The notes beneath the pieces are model-generated. The model did no database searches and was not told the origin of the DNA. It saw only the letters and a list, made by a program, of their open reading frames with translations. From positions 1-64,000 of the forward strand of contig JAIXKK010000198.1 in NCBI GenBank assembly GCA_026954325.1: a stretch of 64,000 bases of DNA, read 5' to 3'. The position numbers were made by a program, and so were the translations under genes. Of this stretch, positions 1-7,948 are shown piece by piece; the stretch's first letter is position 1; the number at the start of each line of letters is the position of its first letter. Source of the DNA: Bryobacterales bacterium (GTDB lineage Bacteria > Acidobacteriota > Terriglobia > Bryobacterales > Bryobacteraceae).

Positions 1-108
1 GCGTATCAGCGGGTGGCGCGGAAGTAAGTAGGGCTAGCGGGTCCGCCAGTTACACGACATCCGCGCGTTGGCGGACAAACCTTGATCTTACTTTCCCTTT
101 CCCGCGGA

Positions 109-570
109 TCAATCGGATTTTGTCTCCCATGCGCCGGGGTCTCGACCATAGAACTCTTCGCGCCACTTCTTCCGCAGGCGGCGGAGTTCGAGGATGAGGT
201 CCATGACCATGCGCTCGATCTGCTCAGCCGCCAGGCGGTAGGCATCCTCCTTGCCGCCCATCGGATCCCTGACTGTCCACTCGCGGACGGGGGCTTTGGC
301 CTGCGGAAGAGGGACGCCACTGATATTCACTACCAAGTCAAAGGTCTCACCAGCGTGGTCGGCGATGGGCTTGGGATAGGCATCGCCGAGGTCGATGTTC
401 TTTTCTTCCATCACCTTACGCGTTAACGGCATCACCCTGCCGGCGGGGGTGAGACCGGCGCTGCGGGCGTCGATGACGTCCGAGCCGTAGCGGCGGGCGA
501 AGCCTTCGGCCATCTGACTGCGGATGGCGTTGCCCAGACACACGAAGAGGACTCGAAAGGGGCGCTCCAT
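109..570 (-). CDS. Low-molecular-weight protein tyrosine phosphatase / arsenate reductase-like protein
   Basis: A cytoplasmic 153-residue protein of the LMW-PTP fold. The N-terminus carries the phosphate-binding loop CLGNAIRS, with nucleophile Cys11 and Arg17 in the CX5R spacing, and a later DPMG segment supplies the general-acid Asp. The fold is shared by tyrosine phosphatases and thioredoxin-coupled arsenate reductases, and I cannot tell them apart here. No further Cys is obvious in the C-terminal half, which argues mildly against the ArsC redox relay. It is the last gene of a minus-strand run after pdxS and pdxT, 11 bases behind pdxT. A direct link to vitamin B6 is only inferred. The 108 bases between this gene and the window edge show nothing I can support. 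Confidence 0.8.
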   Translation of the reverse strand: MERPFRVLFVCLGNAIRSQMAEGFARRYGSDVIDARSAGLTPAGRVMPLTRKVMEEKNIDLGDAYPKPIADHAGETFDLVVNISGVPLPQAKAPVREWTVRDPMGGKEDAYRLAAEQIERMVMDLILELRRLRKKWREEFYGRDPGAWETKSD

Positions 571-581
571 GGACGGGCGGC

Positions 582-1148
582 TTAGCCTTGCCTCACCTTT
601 TCGAGGAATCGGTTGTGCACGCGGGAATCCGCGGTCAGTTCCGGATGAAAAGTAGCCACCATGTGTCTACCTTGCTCGACCAGCACGGGATCCCCGTTGT
701 ACTCCATGAGGACACGAGCTTCCGGGCCAACACCGCGGATGATGGGAGCGCGGATAAACACGGCCTCCAAGGGTTCGGAAAATTCCTCGCCGCGCAACTG
801 CACGATGCGGCTGTCGATCTGACGGCCGTAGGCGTTGCGCTCGACGGTAAGGTTCATCAAGCCGAGCGATTCCTGGTGGGGCGAGCGGACATCGTTGGCC
901 AGCAGGATCGCTCCGGCGCAAGTTCCGAAAACGGGTTTGTGCTTCCCGAACCGGGCAAGGCGCTCGAACAGGCCTTCGGCGCGGAGGAGCTTGAGCATGG
1001 TAGTGCTTTCGCCGCCGGGAATGACGAGGCCGTCGACGGTGTCGAGATCTTCCGCGGTCCGCACCTCGACGGCTTCCGCGCCCGCTCGTTCGAGCGCTTT
1101 GCGGTGTGCTTCAAAATCGCCTTGCAGGGCCAGGACGCCGATCCTCAT
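582..1148 (-). CDS. pdxT: Pyridoxal 5'-phosphate synthase glutaminase subunit
   Basis: Class I glutaminase that releases ammonia from glutamine and channels it to PdxS in the deoxyxylulose-5-phosphate-independent pathway of PLP synthesis. Visible signatures are the N-terminal IGVLALQGDFEAH, the oxyanion region GGESTTM, the nucleophile Cys in GTCAGAILLA and the catalytic His/Glu in HPELT near the C-terminus. The length of about 188 residues fits the family. The frame also offers a TTG one codon earlier, directly against the pdxS stop. I prefer the ATG that gives MRIGVLALQ. It is translationally coupled to pdxS, with only a few bases between them. Confidence 0.95.
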   Translation of the reverse strand: MRIGVLALQGDFEAHRKALERAGAEAVEVRTAEDLDTVDGLVIPGGESTTMLKLLRAEGLFERLARFGKHKPVFGTCAGAILLANDVRSPHQESLGLMNLTVERNAYGRQIDSRIVQLRGEEFSEPLEAVFIRAPIIRGVGPEARVLMEYNGDPVLVEQGRHMVATFHPELTADSRVHNRFLEKVRQG

Positions 1149-1151
1149 CAA

Positions 1152-2039
1152 CTACCAGCCTCGCGTCTGAAGGAGTTCGCTTTCGGGCAGTTTGGCCACG
1201 TCGATGCCGAACATGCCGATGCCCAACTCCTCACTGGCCTCGAGGAGTTTTTGCGGGTCCTTGTAATAGGTAGCCGCCTTCACGATGGCTTTGGCGCGCC
1301 GTTCCGGATCATCAGACTTGAAGATGCCGGAGCCAACGAAGACCGCCTCCGCGCCAAGCCGCATCACCAATGCGGCATCGGCGGGCGTGGCCACGCCGCC
1401 GGCGGAGAAATTGGGAACGGGGAGTTTACCGTGCCCGGCGACATATTCCACCAGTTCGAGCGGCGCCTGGTGCTTCTTCGATTCGGCAACCAGTTCTTCC
1501 TTGCCGAGCACCGTCAACTGGCGCATTTCCTTCTGGATGGTGCGCATGTGGCGCACCGCTTCGACAATGTTGCCCGAGCCGGCCTCGCCCTTGGTACGGA
1601 TCATGGCGGCGCCTTCGGCGATGCGGCGGAGCGCTTCGCCCAGGTTGCGGGCGCCGCAGACAAACGGCGTCTTGAAACGGCGCTTGTCGATGTGGTGCTC
1701 TTCATCGGCGGGCGTGAGCACTTCGCTCTCGTCGATGTAATCCACCTTCAGCGCCTCCAGGATCTCGGCTTCCATGAAGTGGCCGATGCGAGCCTTTGCC
1801 ATTACGGGAATGCTGACGGCGCCCATGATTTCGCGGATCTTGCTGATGGGCGCCATGCGCGCCACGCCGCCTTCCTTACGGATATCGGCCGGCACGCGTT
1901 CGAGCGCCATCACGGCGGAGGCTCCCGCCTTTTCGGCGATCACCGCCTGCTCGGCATTGGTGACGTCCATTATGACGCCGCCCTTCAGCATTTCCGCCAG
2001 GCCAACTTTGAGCCGGAATTGTTCATCCAGGTAATTCAT
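1152..2039 (-). CDS. pdxS: Pyridoxal 5'-phosphate synthase lyase subunit
   Basis: TIM-barrel synthase that makes PLP from ribose 5-phosphate, glyceraldehyde 3-phosphate and ammonia delivered by PdxT. The 295-residue length is standard. Family landmarks are MDVTNAEQAVIAEKAGA near the N-terminus, the Schiff-base Lys in IPVMAKARIGHF, and the phosphate-binding FSAGGVATPADAALVMRLGA region. It is followed at once by pdxT and preceded, 40 bases away, by a MocR-type regulator on the same strand, so all three may be co-transcribed. Confidence 0.97.
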   Translation of the reverse strand: MNYLDEQFRLKVGLAEMLKGGVIMDVTNAEQAVIAEKAGASAVMALERVPADIRKEGGVARMAPISKIREIMGAVSIPVMAKARIGHFMEAEILEALKVDYIDESEVLTPADEEHHIDKRRFKTPFVCGARNLGEALRRIAEGAAMIRTKGEAGSGNIVEAVRHMRTIQKEMRQLTVLGKEELVAESKKHQAPLELVEYVAGHGKLPVPNFSAGGVATPADAALVMRLGAEAVFVGSGIFKSDDPERRAKAIVKAATYYKDPQKLLEASEELGIGMFGIDVAKLPESELLQTRGW

Positions 2040-2079
2040 TCGCTACCTCCTCGCTAACCTCTAAGTCTTAAACTAAATC

Positions 2080-3552
2080 CTAAACCAGCGCCGGAGACGG
2101 AGTCATACCGCTCGCCGCGCGTACTCGCTCCAGTTCCTCGCCAAATACTCTACCCAGGATGGAGACTCCCTCGCGAATCCGAGCGGGATCCAACCCGGCA
2201 AAACTCAACCGCAAGCCGCCCGGCTCGACGCGCGAGACGGCGAAATATTTTCCCGGCAGATAGTTCACGTTGGCGCGCTCGGCGCGGGACAGCAGTTCGG
2301 CGGCGTCCAACGGCTCGGGAAGACGTACCCAGAGGTTCATGCCGCCCTGTGGACGGGTGAAGCGGCTTCCTTCGGGAAGATACCTGGCGCAAGCCGAAAG
2401 CACGGCGGAAAGCCGCTGCGCACCGGCTTCCAGAATGCGGGCACGGTGCGCCGCCAGGCGGCCCGATTCGGTGAAGCGGAACAATACCGCCTGCGAAAGA
2501 TGGTCGCTGTGCAGGTCGCAAAACTGTTTGGCCTCGGTCAGCCGCTGGATCAACGCGCGGGGGCCGATCACCCAGCCGACGCGCAAACCGGGAAAGGCAA
2601 TTTTGGAAAAAGAACCGATTGAGATGACATCTCCGGAGGCGTCGAGTTGTTTCAGCGGGGGCAGCGGCTCGCCTTCGTAACGGAGCGGTCCGTAGATGTC
2701 ATGTTCCATGAGGATGACCCCCGCTTCGCGCGCCAGCCGCAAAATGGAATGCCGGGCGGATAGTGGCAGAGTGGCTCCCGTGGGGTTCTGAAAGTTCGGA
2801 GTCACCACGAGCAAACGCGGCCGCTCAGTGTCGATGATGCGCTCGAGGGCGGCGACGTCGATGCCGTGCGCTCCCACGGGGATGCCCGCAAGCCGGGCTC
2901 CGGCGGCGGCAAACACGCCACGCAGGCCAGGGTAAACAGGATCCTCGATAGCGGCGCAATCGCCCGGGCGGATGAGAACCCGCTGCATCAGATCGAGCGC
3001 CTGCTGGCAACCGCTCGTGATGATGATGTCGTCCGACGGGCCGGCCAAGCCGTCGCGCCGCGCTTCATCGAGAAGGTGCTGACGCAGGGGTTGGTAGCCG
3101 GCAGGCGAGCCAAGCTGGAGAATGGTTACCGCGGAGTCGCCATGCATGACCTCGTGACATGTGGAGCGAAACTCGGCCATGGGGAACAGATCGCCGTCCG
3201 GACGGCCGCTGGCGAAGCTGATGCCTCCACTCCCGAGCGACAAAGCCGGGGCCGGAGTTCCCGCGGCGCCGCCCAAATCCTCCCATGTGATGCGGCTTGC
3301 CGGCTCGCCCGCACCTTCGACAAAAGTTCCCCGGCCGACGTGACCTTTCAGCAAGCCTTCGTTTTCCAACAATTCATAAGCGGCGGAAACCGTAGCGCGG
3401 TTCAGGCCAAGCATACCAGCCAATTCGCGAGTCGCGGGGAGCCGTTCACCGCGCGGGATACGCCCGGATTGAATATAGTCGCGCACCTGCTCGAACAATT
3501 GGCGGTAGAGCGGCGTATCCGATCCGGAATCAATCACGATGGCGGGCAACAT
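2080..3552 (-). CDS. MocR/PdxR-type GntR regulator with aminotransferase domain
   Basis: A winged-helix GntR domain (TPLYRQLFEQVRDYIQSG through the helix-turn-helix LNRATVSAAYELLE) is followed by a full class I aminotransferase-like PLP domain. The PLP lysine lies in SIGSFSKIAF and the Asn/Gly region in TPNFQNPTG. This is the MocR architecture, in which PLP acts as a sensed ligand. Members of the PdxR type control pdxST. Here the gene lies directly upstream of pdxST in the same direction, whereas the best-known pdxR genes are divergent. I chose the start giving MLPAIVID, and two earlier in-frame ATGs (up to position 3591) exist. Role in pdxST control is inferred from position. Confidence 0.88.
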   Translation of the reverse strand: MLPAIVIDSGSDTPLYRQLFEQVRDYIQSGRIPRGERLPATRELAGMLGLNRATVSAAYELLENEGLLKGHVGRGTFVEGAGEPASRITWEDLGGAAGTPAPALSLGSGGISFASGRPDGDLFPMAEFRSTCHEVMHGDSAVTILQLGSPAGYQPLRQHLLDEARRDGLAGPSDDIIITSGCQQALDLMQRVLIRPGDCAAIEDPVYPGLRGVFAAAGARLAGIPVGAHGIDVAALERIIDTERPRLLVVTPNFQNPTGATLPLSARHSILRLAREAGVILMEHDIYGPLRYEGEPLPPLKQLDASGDVISIGSFSKIAFPGLRVGWVIGPRALIQRLTEAKQFCDLHSDHLSQAVLFRFTESGRLAAHRARILEAGAQRLSAVLSACARYLPEGSRFTRPQGGMNLWVRLPEPLDAAELLSRAERANVNYLPGKYFAVSRVEPGGLRLSFAGLDPARIREGVSILGRVFGEELERVRAASGMTPSPALV

Positions 3553-3668
3553 GATCGGCAACGACCACCGTACCATATTGGATGGGTCCAATCAAGCCAA
3601 TTCACAATCCGGAGACGGAGCGGAGCGCCCACCCGATACGGATTGCCTTGGTACAATTTGTTCACGCG

Positions 3669-4793
3669 ATGAGATATCGGCGCTTTCTCCTGATTCTTCC
3701 CCTGGTTTTCACTCTCTGCCTGGAGAGCCTAGAGGCACAGAAGAAAAAGAAGAAACACGGCGAGGAGGAAGAGGCGACGCAGACACTGGAACTGCCGAAA
3801 GACCCGCCGCAGGCGGTTGCGGTGGAACCACAACGACTGGGCTTCCTGACGGCGCCGTTGACATCCAAAGGCCTCCTTTCGCAGCAGGTGCGGGATGGAC
3901 TGAAGAGTCTGCGGAAACTGGCACACGGGGCTGCCATTGTCAAGATCAGGGCGTTTGTGGCAGGCACCGGAGATTTGCGCCGGGTGCAGGCGATCGTGAG
4001 TGACCAGTTCACCGACTGGAAGCAGCCCTTGCCCGCGCTCACCACCATTCAGGTGGGGGGGGTGCCGCAGGAAGGGGCGCAGGTGCTGCTGGAGGCTACG
4101 ATAGTGGAGAAGAAGGCGGTGAATCCGAATGGTCTCGCTTTCTTTTCCGGGCAGCAGGTGGCTTCGAAGGAAGCCCTGGAGAAGATCGGTCCGCTGTTTT
4201 TGCAGTCTTTGGAGCAGTTGCGTACCGCGCAGCGAGGCGTGAACATCGAGGGTGCGGACATTCTGCGGGCCACGTGTTTCGTGAGCACGCTGGGCGATTA
4301 TGGAGATCTCCGCCGGAGCCTGGCGCAGCAATTCCCGAACGCGGCGTTGGCGATTGTGCAGACACTCCGCGGATTGAGCCAGGGGTTGGTGGAATGCGAA
4401 GCGGTCGGGCGGGCATCGTCGGCCCCCGCGGCTCCGCTGCAGGCCGTGAATCCTCCGGGGCTCGCCTCCTCACCCAACTATTCGCAGGTTATGCTGATGA
4501 ATGCACCGAAGGCAGTGATCAGCGGGATGCAACTGGCGTTCAATAGCCAGGATGGGGACGTACGGCTGGCGTTCGACCGTTTGCGGAAGGCCGTGGAACA
4601 GACGGGGGGGGCGCTGGCGAATACCGCGATGACGAATTACTATCCGCTGACGCAGTCAATGATTGAAAAAATTCGTCAAATCCGGTTTGACTTTCTCGAT
4701 AAGAACAGGCCGCCTGCCAGCACAATGCTGCCGTTCGAGGGCCTGCCGTCGCAGGATGCAAGTTTCGCGATGGAAGTGATCGCTCTGCCGTAA
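3669..4793 (+). CDS. Exported protein with three tandem RidA/YjgF-like domains
   Basis: The start is placed at an ATG giving MRYRRFLLILPLVFTLCLES, a typical signal peptide; the open frame extends 29 codons further upstream without a better start. After a short Lys/Glu-rich stretch come three segments that each read like a Rid (YjgF/YER057c) domain of about 100-110 residues. The first contains IVKIRAFVAGTGDLRRVQAI with LPALTTIQVGGVP, the second ADILRATCFVSTLGDYGDLR, and the third starts at NAPKAVISGMQLAF and ends PASTMLPFEGLPSQD. Single cytosolic RidA hydrolyses reactive enamines/imines; an exported triple-domain version has no known function that I can name. Divergent from the MocR gene. Confidence 0.7.
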   Translation: MRYRRFLLILPLVFTLCLESLEAQKKKKKHGEEEEATQTLELPKDPPQAVAVEPQRLGFLTAPLTSKGLLSQQVRDGLKSLRKLAHGAAIVKIRAFVAGTGDLRRVQAIVSDQFTDWKQPLPALTTIQVGGVPQEGAQVLLEATIVEKKAVNPNGLAFFSGQQVASKEALEKIGPLFLQSLEQLRTAQRGVNIEGADILRATCFVSTLGDYGDLRRSLAQQFPNAALAIVQTLRGLSQGLVECEAVGRASSAPAAPLQAVNPPGLASSPNYSQVMLMNAPKAVISGMQLAFNSQDGDVRLAFDRLRKAVEQTGGALANTAMTNYYPLTQSMIEKIRQIRFDFLDKNRPPASTMLPFEGLPSQDASFAMEVIALP

Positions 4794-4796
4794 CGG

Positions 4797-5119
4797 AGAA
4801 CCCAAATTACAGGCGCGGCGGGGCCAACCGGCGCCGGGCTAACCGGACCGGCGGGGCCAACCGGGCCGACAGGACCAACGGGGGCCGCCGGGACAGGTGG
4901 ATCGAGCGCCTATGCGAGCCTTTTCAACGACTGAACGGCAGCGAAGCCACGCAAACGGCAATCAGCCGGGGAACGTCACAAGACACCTTTTGCCGCGGAG
5001 CAACCATGACGCTTTCAGCGGGCTCTACTGTTTCCCTACAACTTTTTGGTCTGCTGGGCGCCGCGACATTGACCACCCCGGGCGGAGCCGAGTTGCAGAT
5101 CGAGAAGTTGTCCCCGTAG
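4797..5119 (+). pseudogene. Remnant of a collagen-like (Gly-X-Y) protein
   Basis: From about 4809 one frame reads a run of Gly-X-Y triplets (TGAAGPTGAGLTGPAG and onward) and stops at a TGA at 4932 after SSAYASLFND. The neighbouring frame then continues from 4934 as NGSEATQTAISRGTSQDTFC and ends at 5117 with GGAELQIEKLSP and a stop. This second part looks like the C-terminal domain that normally follows such collagen-like stretches. So a single-base deletion near 4932 splits the tail, and no N-terminal part or start is present, since the frame runs back directly into the upstream gene's stop. I read it as a 5'-truncated, frameshifted remnant. Confidence 0.55.
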
Positions 5120-5125
5120 CGGGGG

Positions 5126-5515
5126 TTATTCGCGGAATGAACGTTGCGCCACGCGTTGTTGGGCCAGAGGTCCGATCAACGGGGCTTTCCAGCGCTTACC
5201 CTGGTAGGCCTGGTACATCAGCCAAAACCACATGCCAACCAGGGCGAGCGTGCCGAAAAACATGAGGAACCACACGATGCCGATGACGGACCACGGCATT
5301 ACCATGACTGCGGCCACGCAGAGGACATAGAGCAGGAAGCCGGCGGCGGAATAGTAGATGGACTGCCAGGCGTGAAAATAGACGAGGCGGTTTTTGTTGT
5401 AAGGTTCGAGGATCAGAAACAGAGCCCCGGTGACCGCCCCCAACGTGTAGGAGAGAGCCGCGGCGGCGTAATCGGGCATGACGTCGCGCCGCGGCGATGG
5501 TGGATCTTCTGCCAT
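5126..5515 (-). CDS. Small multispan membrane protein, DUF4870/COG3296-like
   Basis: A 129-residue protein with a short charged N-terminus and about three hydrophobic segments: AAAALSYTLGAVTGALFLIL, the region after the FHAWQSIYYSA motif, and VIGIVWFLMFFGTLALVGMW. The pattern of a first span followed by Asn/Arg and FHAxQS matches the uncharacterised DUF4870-type inner-membrane family. No catalytic residues are apparent. It lies 14 bases downstream of the sulfatase gene on the same strand and could be the end of that transcript. Function unknown. Confidence 0.65.
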   Translation of the reverse strand: MAEDPPSPRRDVMPDYAAAALSYTLGAVTGALFLILEPYNKNRLVYFHAWQSIYYSAAGFLLYVLCVAAVMVMPWSVIGIVWFLMFFGTLALVGMWFWLMYQAYQGKRWKAPLIGPLAQQRVAQRSFRE

Positions 5516-5529
5516 GGAAGTTTCCTCCC

Positions 5530-6951
5530 TTACCGGCTGTATCCTTGTTTCTTGTACTCGTCGAGAGTGGCTGTGAGACGCTGCACCACATCCGGTCTCG
5601 ACTGATAGAGGTTCTTCGTTTCGCTCGGATCGGAATCCAGATTATACAACTGTCCGGGCGGGCCTCCGGGTTGCTGTTCCACACGCTTGGGCTCACTGAA
5701 CCCGCCCGATCCCAGGCCGAGGCAGAGCTTCCATTCCCCTTGGCGAATGGAGAACATTCCGTCGACGGAATGATGGACCACAACCTGGCGGTTGCCTTTC
5801 TTTCCCGCGAGAGCGGGCAACAGCGAGATGCTGTCTTCGCCGGCGTTCTTTGGCAGGAGGACGCCGGTGATTTCCGCGGCAGTTGCCATCAGATCGGTGA
5901 GGCAGCCTAGTTCGCGGCTGACGGTATTCGGGGCGATGCGGCCGGGCCAGCGCGCGAGGAATGGGATGCGGTGTCCGGCATCCCAGATGTCCGCCTTCAT
6001 CCCTTTCCAATCGGCGTTAGCGCGGTGGGCGAATTTGGCCTTGTCCTCCGGGGTCCAATGGGCTCCGTTATCGGACGTGAAGATGAGGAGCGTGTTGCGG
6101 GCAAGCCCGGTCTCTTCGAGAGTACGCATCACCTGGCCGAGCACATCGTCCACCTGTGCGACAAAATCGCCATAGTCCCCGGCTTTCGACTTGCCGCGGA
6201 AGCCGGCCGTGGGCACCCATGGCGTGTGAGGGCCGGTGAGCGGGAAGTAGAGGAAGAAGGGCGTCGCGGGTTGCCTGGCCCGATCCCGGAGAATGGAGAT
6301 TGTCTTCGCGGCCAGCGTGGGCAGCACCTGCTCGATCTCGAAATGGGGGGCAATGGGGCCGGGCCGCCAGAAAACGCCGCGGGGTTTGTTGCGCCCATCG
6401 GTATGCAAGGTGGGCTGCTCCACGGCGCGGTCATTTTCGAAGTAGAGATACGGATCCATGTCGAGCGAAGCTGGAATACCGTAGTAGTAATCGAACCCGT
6501 GGTCCCTCGGGCAGGGATGGAGAGGTTGGGAATAGTCCGCTTTTTCCGCTGTCCCCAGCCCGAGGTGCCATTTGCCCACACCGGCTGTATAGTAGCCTTG
6601 CGCCTTCAGCATGGAGGCGACGGTCATTCTGCCAGGCTCGATGAGGTTTGGCGAGTATCCCCAGAGAACCCCTTCCTTCAGACGGGATCGCCAGCAGTAG
6701 CGTCCGGTGAGGATGCCATAGCGCGTGGGCGTGCACACCGCGGAGGGCGAGTGCATGTCCGTGAAGCGCACCCCTTGGGAGGCGAGGTGATCGGCGTTCG
6801 GTGTGGGTACGGCGGAGAGCGGATTGTAGCAGTGCAGGTCTCCCCAGCCCAGATCGTCGGCGAGGACGTACACAATGTTCGGCTTTTGCGGGGCGGCGTG
6901 CAACTGGCCGGCGGCTCCAAGTCCTGCCAGGAAACTCCGACGGTTGATCAT
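5530..6951 (-). CDS. Exported Cys-type sulfatase (arylsulfatase A family)
   Basis: Type I sulfatase, 473 residues. The N-terminus MINRRSFLAGLGAAG is a Tat-like export signal, followed by the metal-binding NIVYVLADDLGWGD. The active-site motif is CTPTR with Cys73, the residue that is oxidised to formylglycine; FLYFPLTGPHTPW, TSDNGAHW and KGMKADIWDAGHRIPF are further family segments. It probably removes sulfate esters from polysaccharides or glycosides outside the cytoplasm. The start overlaps the stop of the upstream HEAT gene (ATGA). The open frame runs on upstream to 7926 only because of a frameshift in the HEAT gene, so a single 798-residue protein is not real. A maturase gene begins at 63299. 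Confidence 0.92.
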   Translation of the reverse strand: MINRRSFLAGLGAAGQLHAAPQKPNIVYVLADDLGWGDLHCYNPLSAVPTPNADHLASQGVRFTDMHSPSAVCTPTRYGILTGRYCWRSRLKEGVLWGYSPNLIEPGRMTVASMLKAQGYYTAGVGKWHLGLGTAEKADYSQPLHPCPRDHGFDYYYGIPASLDMDPYLYFENDRAVEQPTLHTDGRNKPRGVFWRPGPIAPHFEIEQVLPTLAAKTISILRDRARQPATPFFLYFPLTGPHTPWVPTAGFRGKSKAGDYGDFVAQVDDVLGQVMRTLEETGLARNTLLIFTSDNGAHWTPEDKAKFAHRANADWKGMKADIWDAGHRIPFLARWPGRIAPNTVSRELGCLTDLMATAAEITGVLLPKNAGEDSISLLPALAGKKGNRQVVVHHSVDGMFSIRQGEWKLCLGLGSGGFSEPKRVEQQPGGPPGQLYNLDSDPSETKNLYQSRPDVVQRLTATLDEYKKQGYSR

Positions 6952-7926
6952 GAGCGCCTCACTTTCTTCCACATTTCTTCCAGACGCGCGCTGCCGGCAC
7001 TCTGCACAACAGCCTCGACGCGCGCGCGAATTTCTTCGCGAAAGCACGCGGGACCGAGCGCTTCCAACGCCGCGGAGGCCGTTGCCGTATTCGCCGCCGG
7101 GAGGAGGGAAAGCAAATATTCGATGGCTGCCTCCTGCCGCGTGGCTCCGATGGCAAGCAGCAGGGCTTTGCGTAAACGAGGATCGAGCGTGTGTTCCATG
7201 CGCCGCCGCAAAGCCTCGAAGGCGGCGGGGTCCCTCGATTCCCCTAGCGCGGCAGCGGCTTCGAGGATGAGATCCTCGTTGGGGTGCTCCAGATAGCCCG
7301 CGACAAACGCCGCGCCTTCGACAGGATCGAGAGAGACATAGGCAGCCACTGTCCGTAACCTCTGTCCGTTCGTCCCCGGCGTGGATCTTCAGCCGCAGCA
7401 GCAATGCGCCTTCCGGACGCCCCAATGCGGCAACGGCACGGGCCGCATCCATGCGGGGTGAAGGCTCGGCGTCGGCGAGCAGGTCCACCAGACATCGCAG
7501 AATCTCCAGGCCGCCAATCGAGCGGCAGTTCAGCAGACCGAACGCGCAGGCGCCGCGCAGCGGCGCGGCGGAATCCTGCCGCCCCCCCCAGGACGGCTCG
7601 AGTTGCACGTGGCGGATCCCGAGAAGAAACAGCGCCGGCTCTTCGCATTCCCAGTCTATAAGGACCCTAGCGATGGCGTTTTTCGCCCAGCATTGCGGGT
7701 CGCTCTTGGGCGCGTTCTCGAGAAAACGGTAGAAGGCGGCTGTGAGTTCCGGAATCAGGTCGCGGCGCTCCATCCCGGCGATGAGCGTGGCCGCTTTCGA
7801 GACGACATAATTGCCGCGGTCTTTGAGCGCGCGCCGCAGAGCTTCGGTGGTGGCTTCCGCCAGGGGGTTCGCGCGCAATTCGCGCAACTGCTCCAGTTTA
7901 CGGTTAAGCGCCTGTTTACCGGACAT
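6948..7926 (-). pseudogene. HEAT-repeat protein, split by a one-base frameshift
   Basis: The first part (7926 to about 7360) reads as helical repeats: GNYVVSKAATLIAGMERRDL, LLNCRSIGGLEILRCLVDLL and RMDAARAVAALGRPEGALLL. The frame then turns to Arg-rich nonsense after DERTEV. The neighbouring frame takes over with AAYVSLDPVEGAAFVAGYLE and further HEAT-like units to a TGA at 6948-6950, which overlaps the sulfatase start. Joining across 7341-7359 with one base removed gives a coherent protein of about 325 residues. Either the gene is broken in this strain or the consensus carries an extra base. HEAT/PBS-lyase repeats are protein-binding scaffolds, and the partner here is unknown. Confidence 0.7.
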
Positions 7927-7948
7927 GAAGCGGGGCGGGTCCCGCCGC

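Noticed and set aside
588..2057. Plus-strand open frame of 489 codons
   Set aside because: It is antisense to pdxT and pdxS, which have full family motifs; the translation has no recognisable features and is a GC-rich shadow.
5530..7926. Single 798-residue HEAT-sulfatase fusion
   Set aside because: The middle part is Arg-rich out-of-frame text. The HEAT frame continues in another frame and stops at an ATGA overlap with the sulfatase start, so this is a frameshift artefact.
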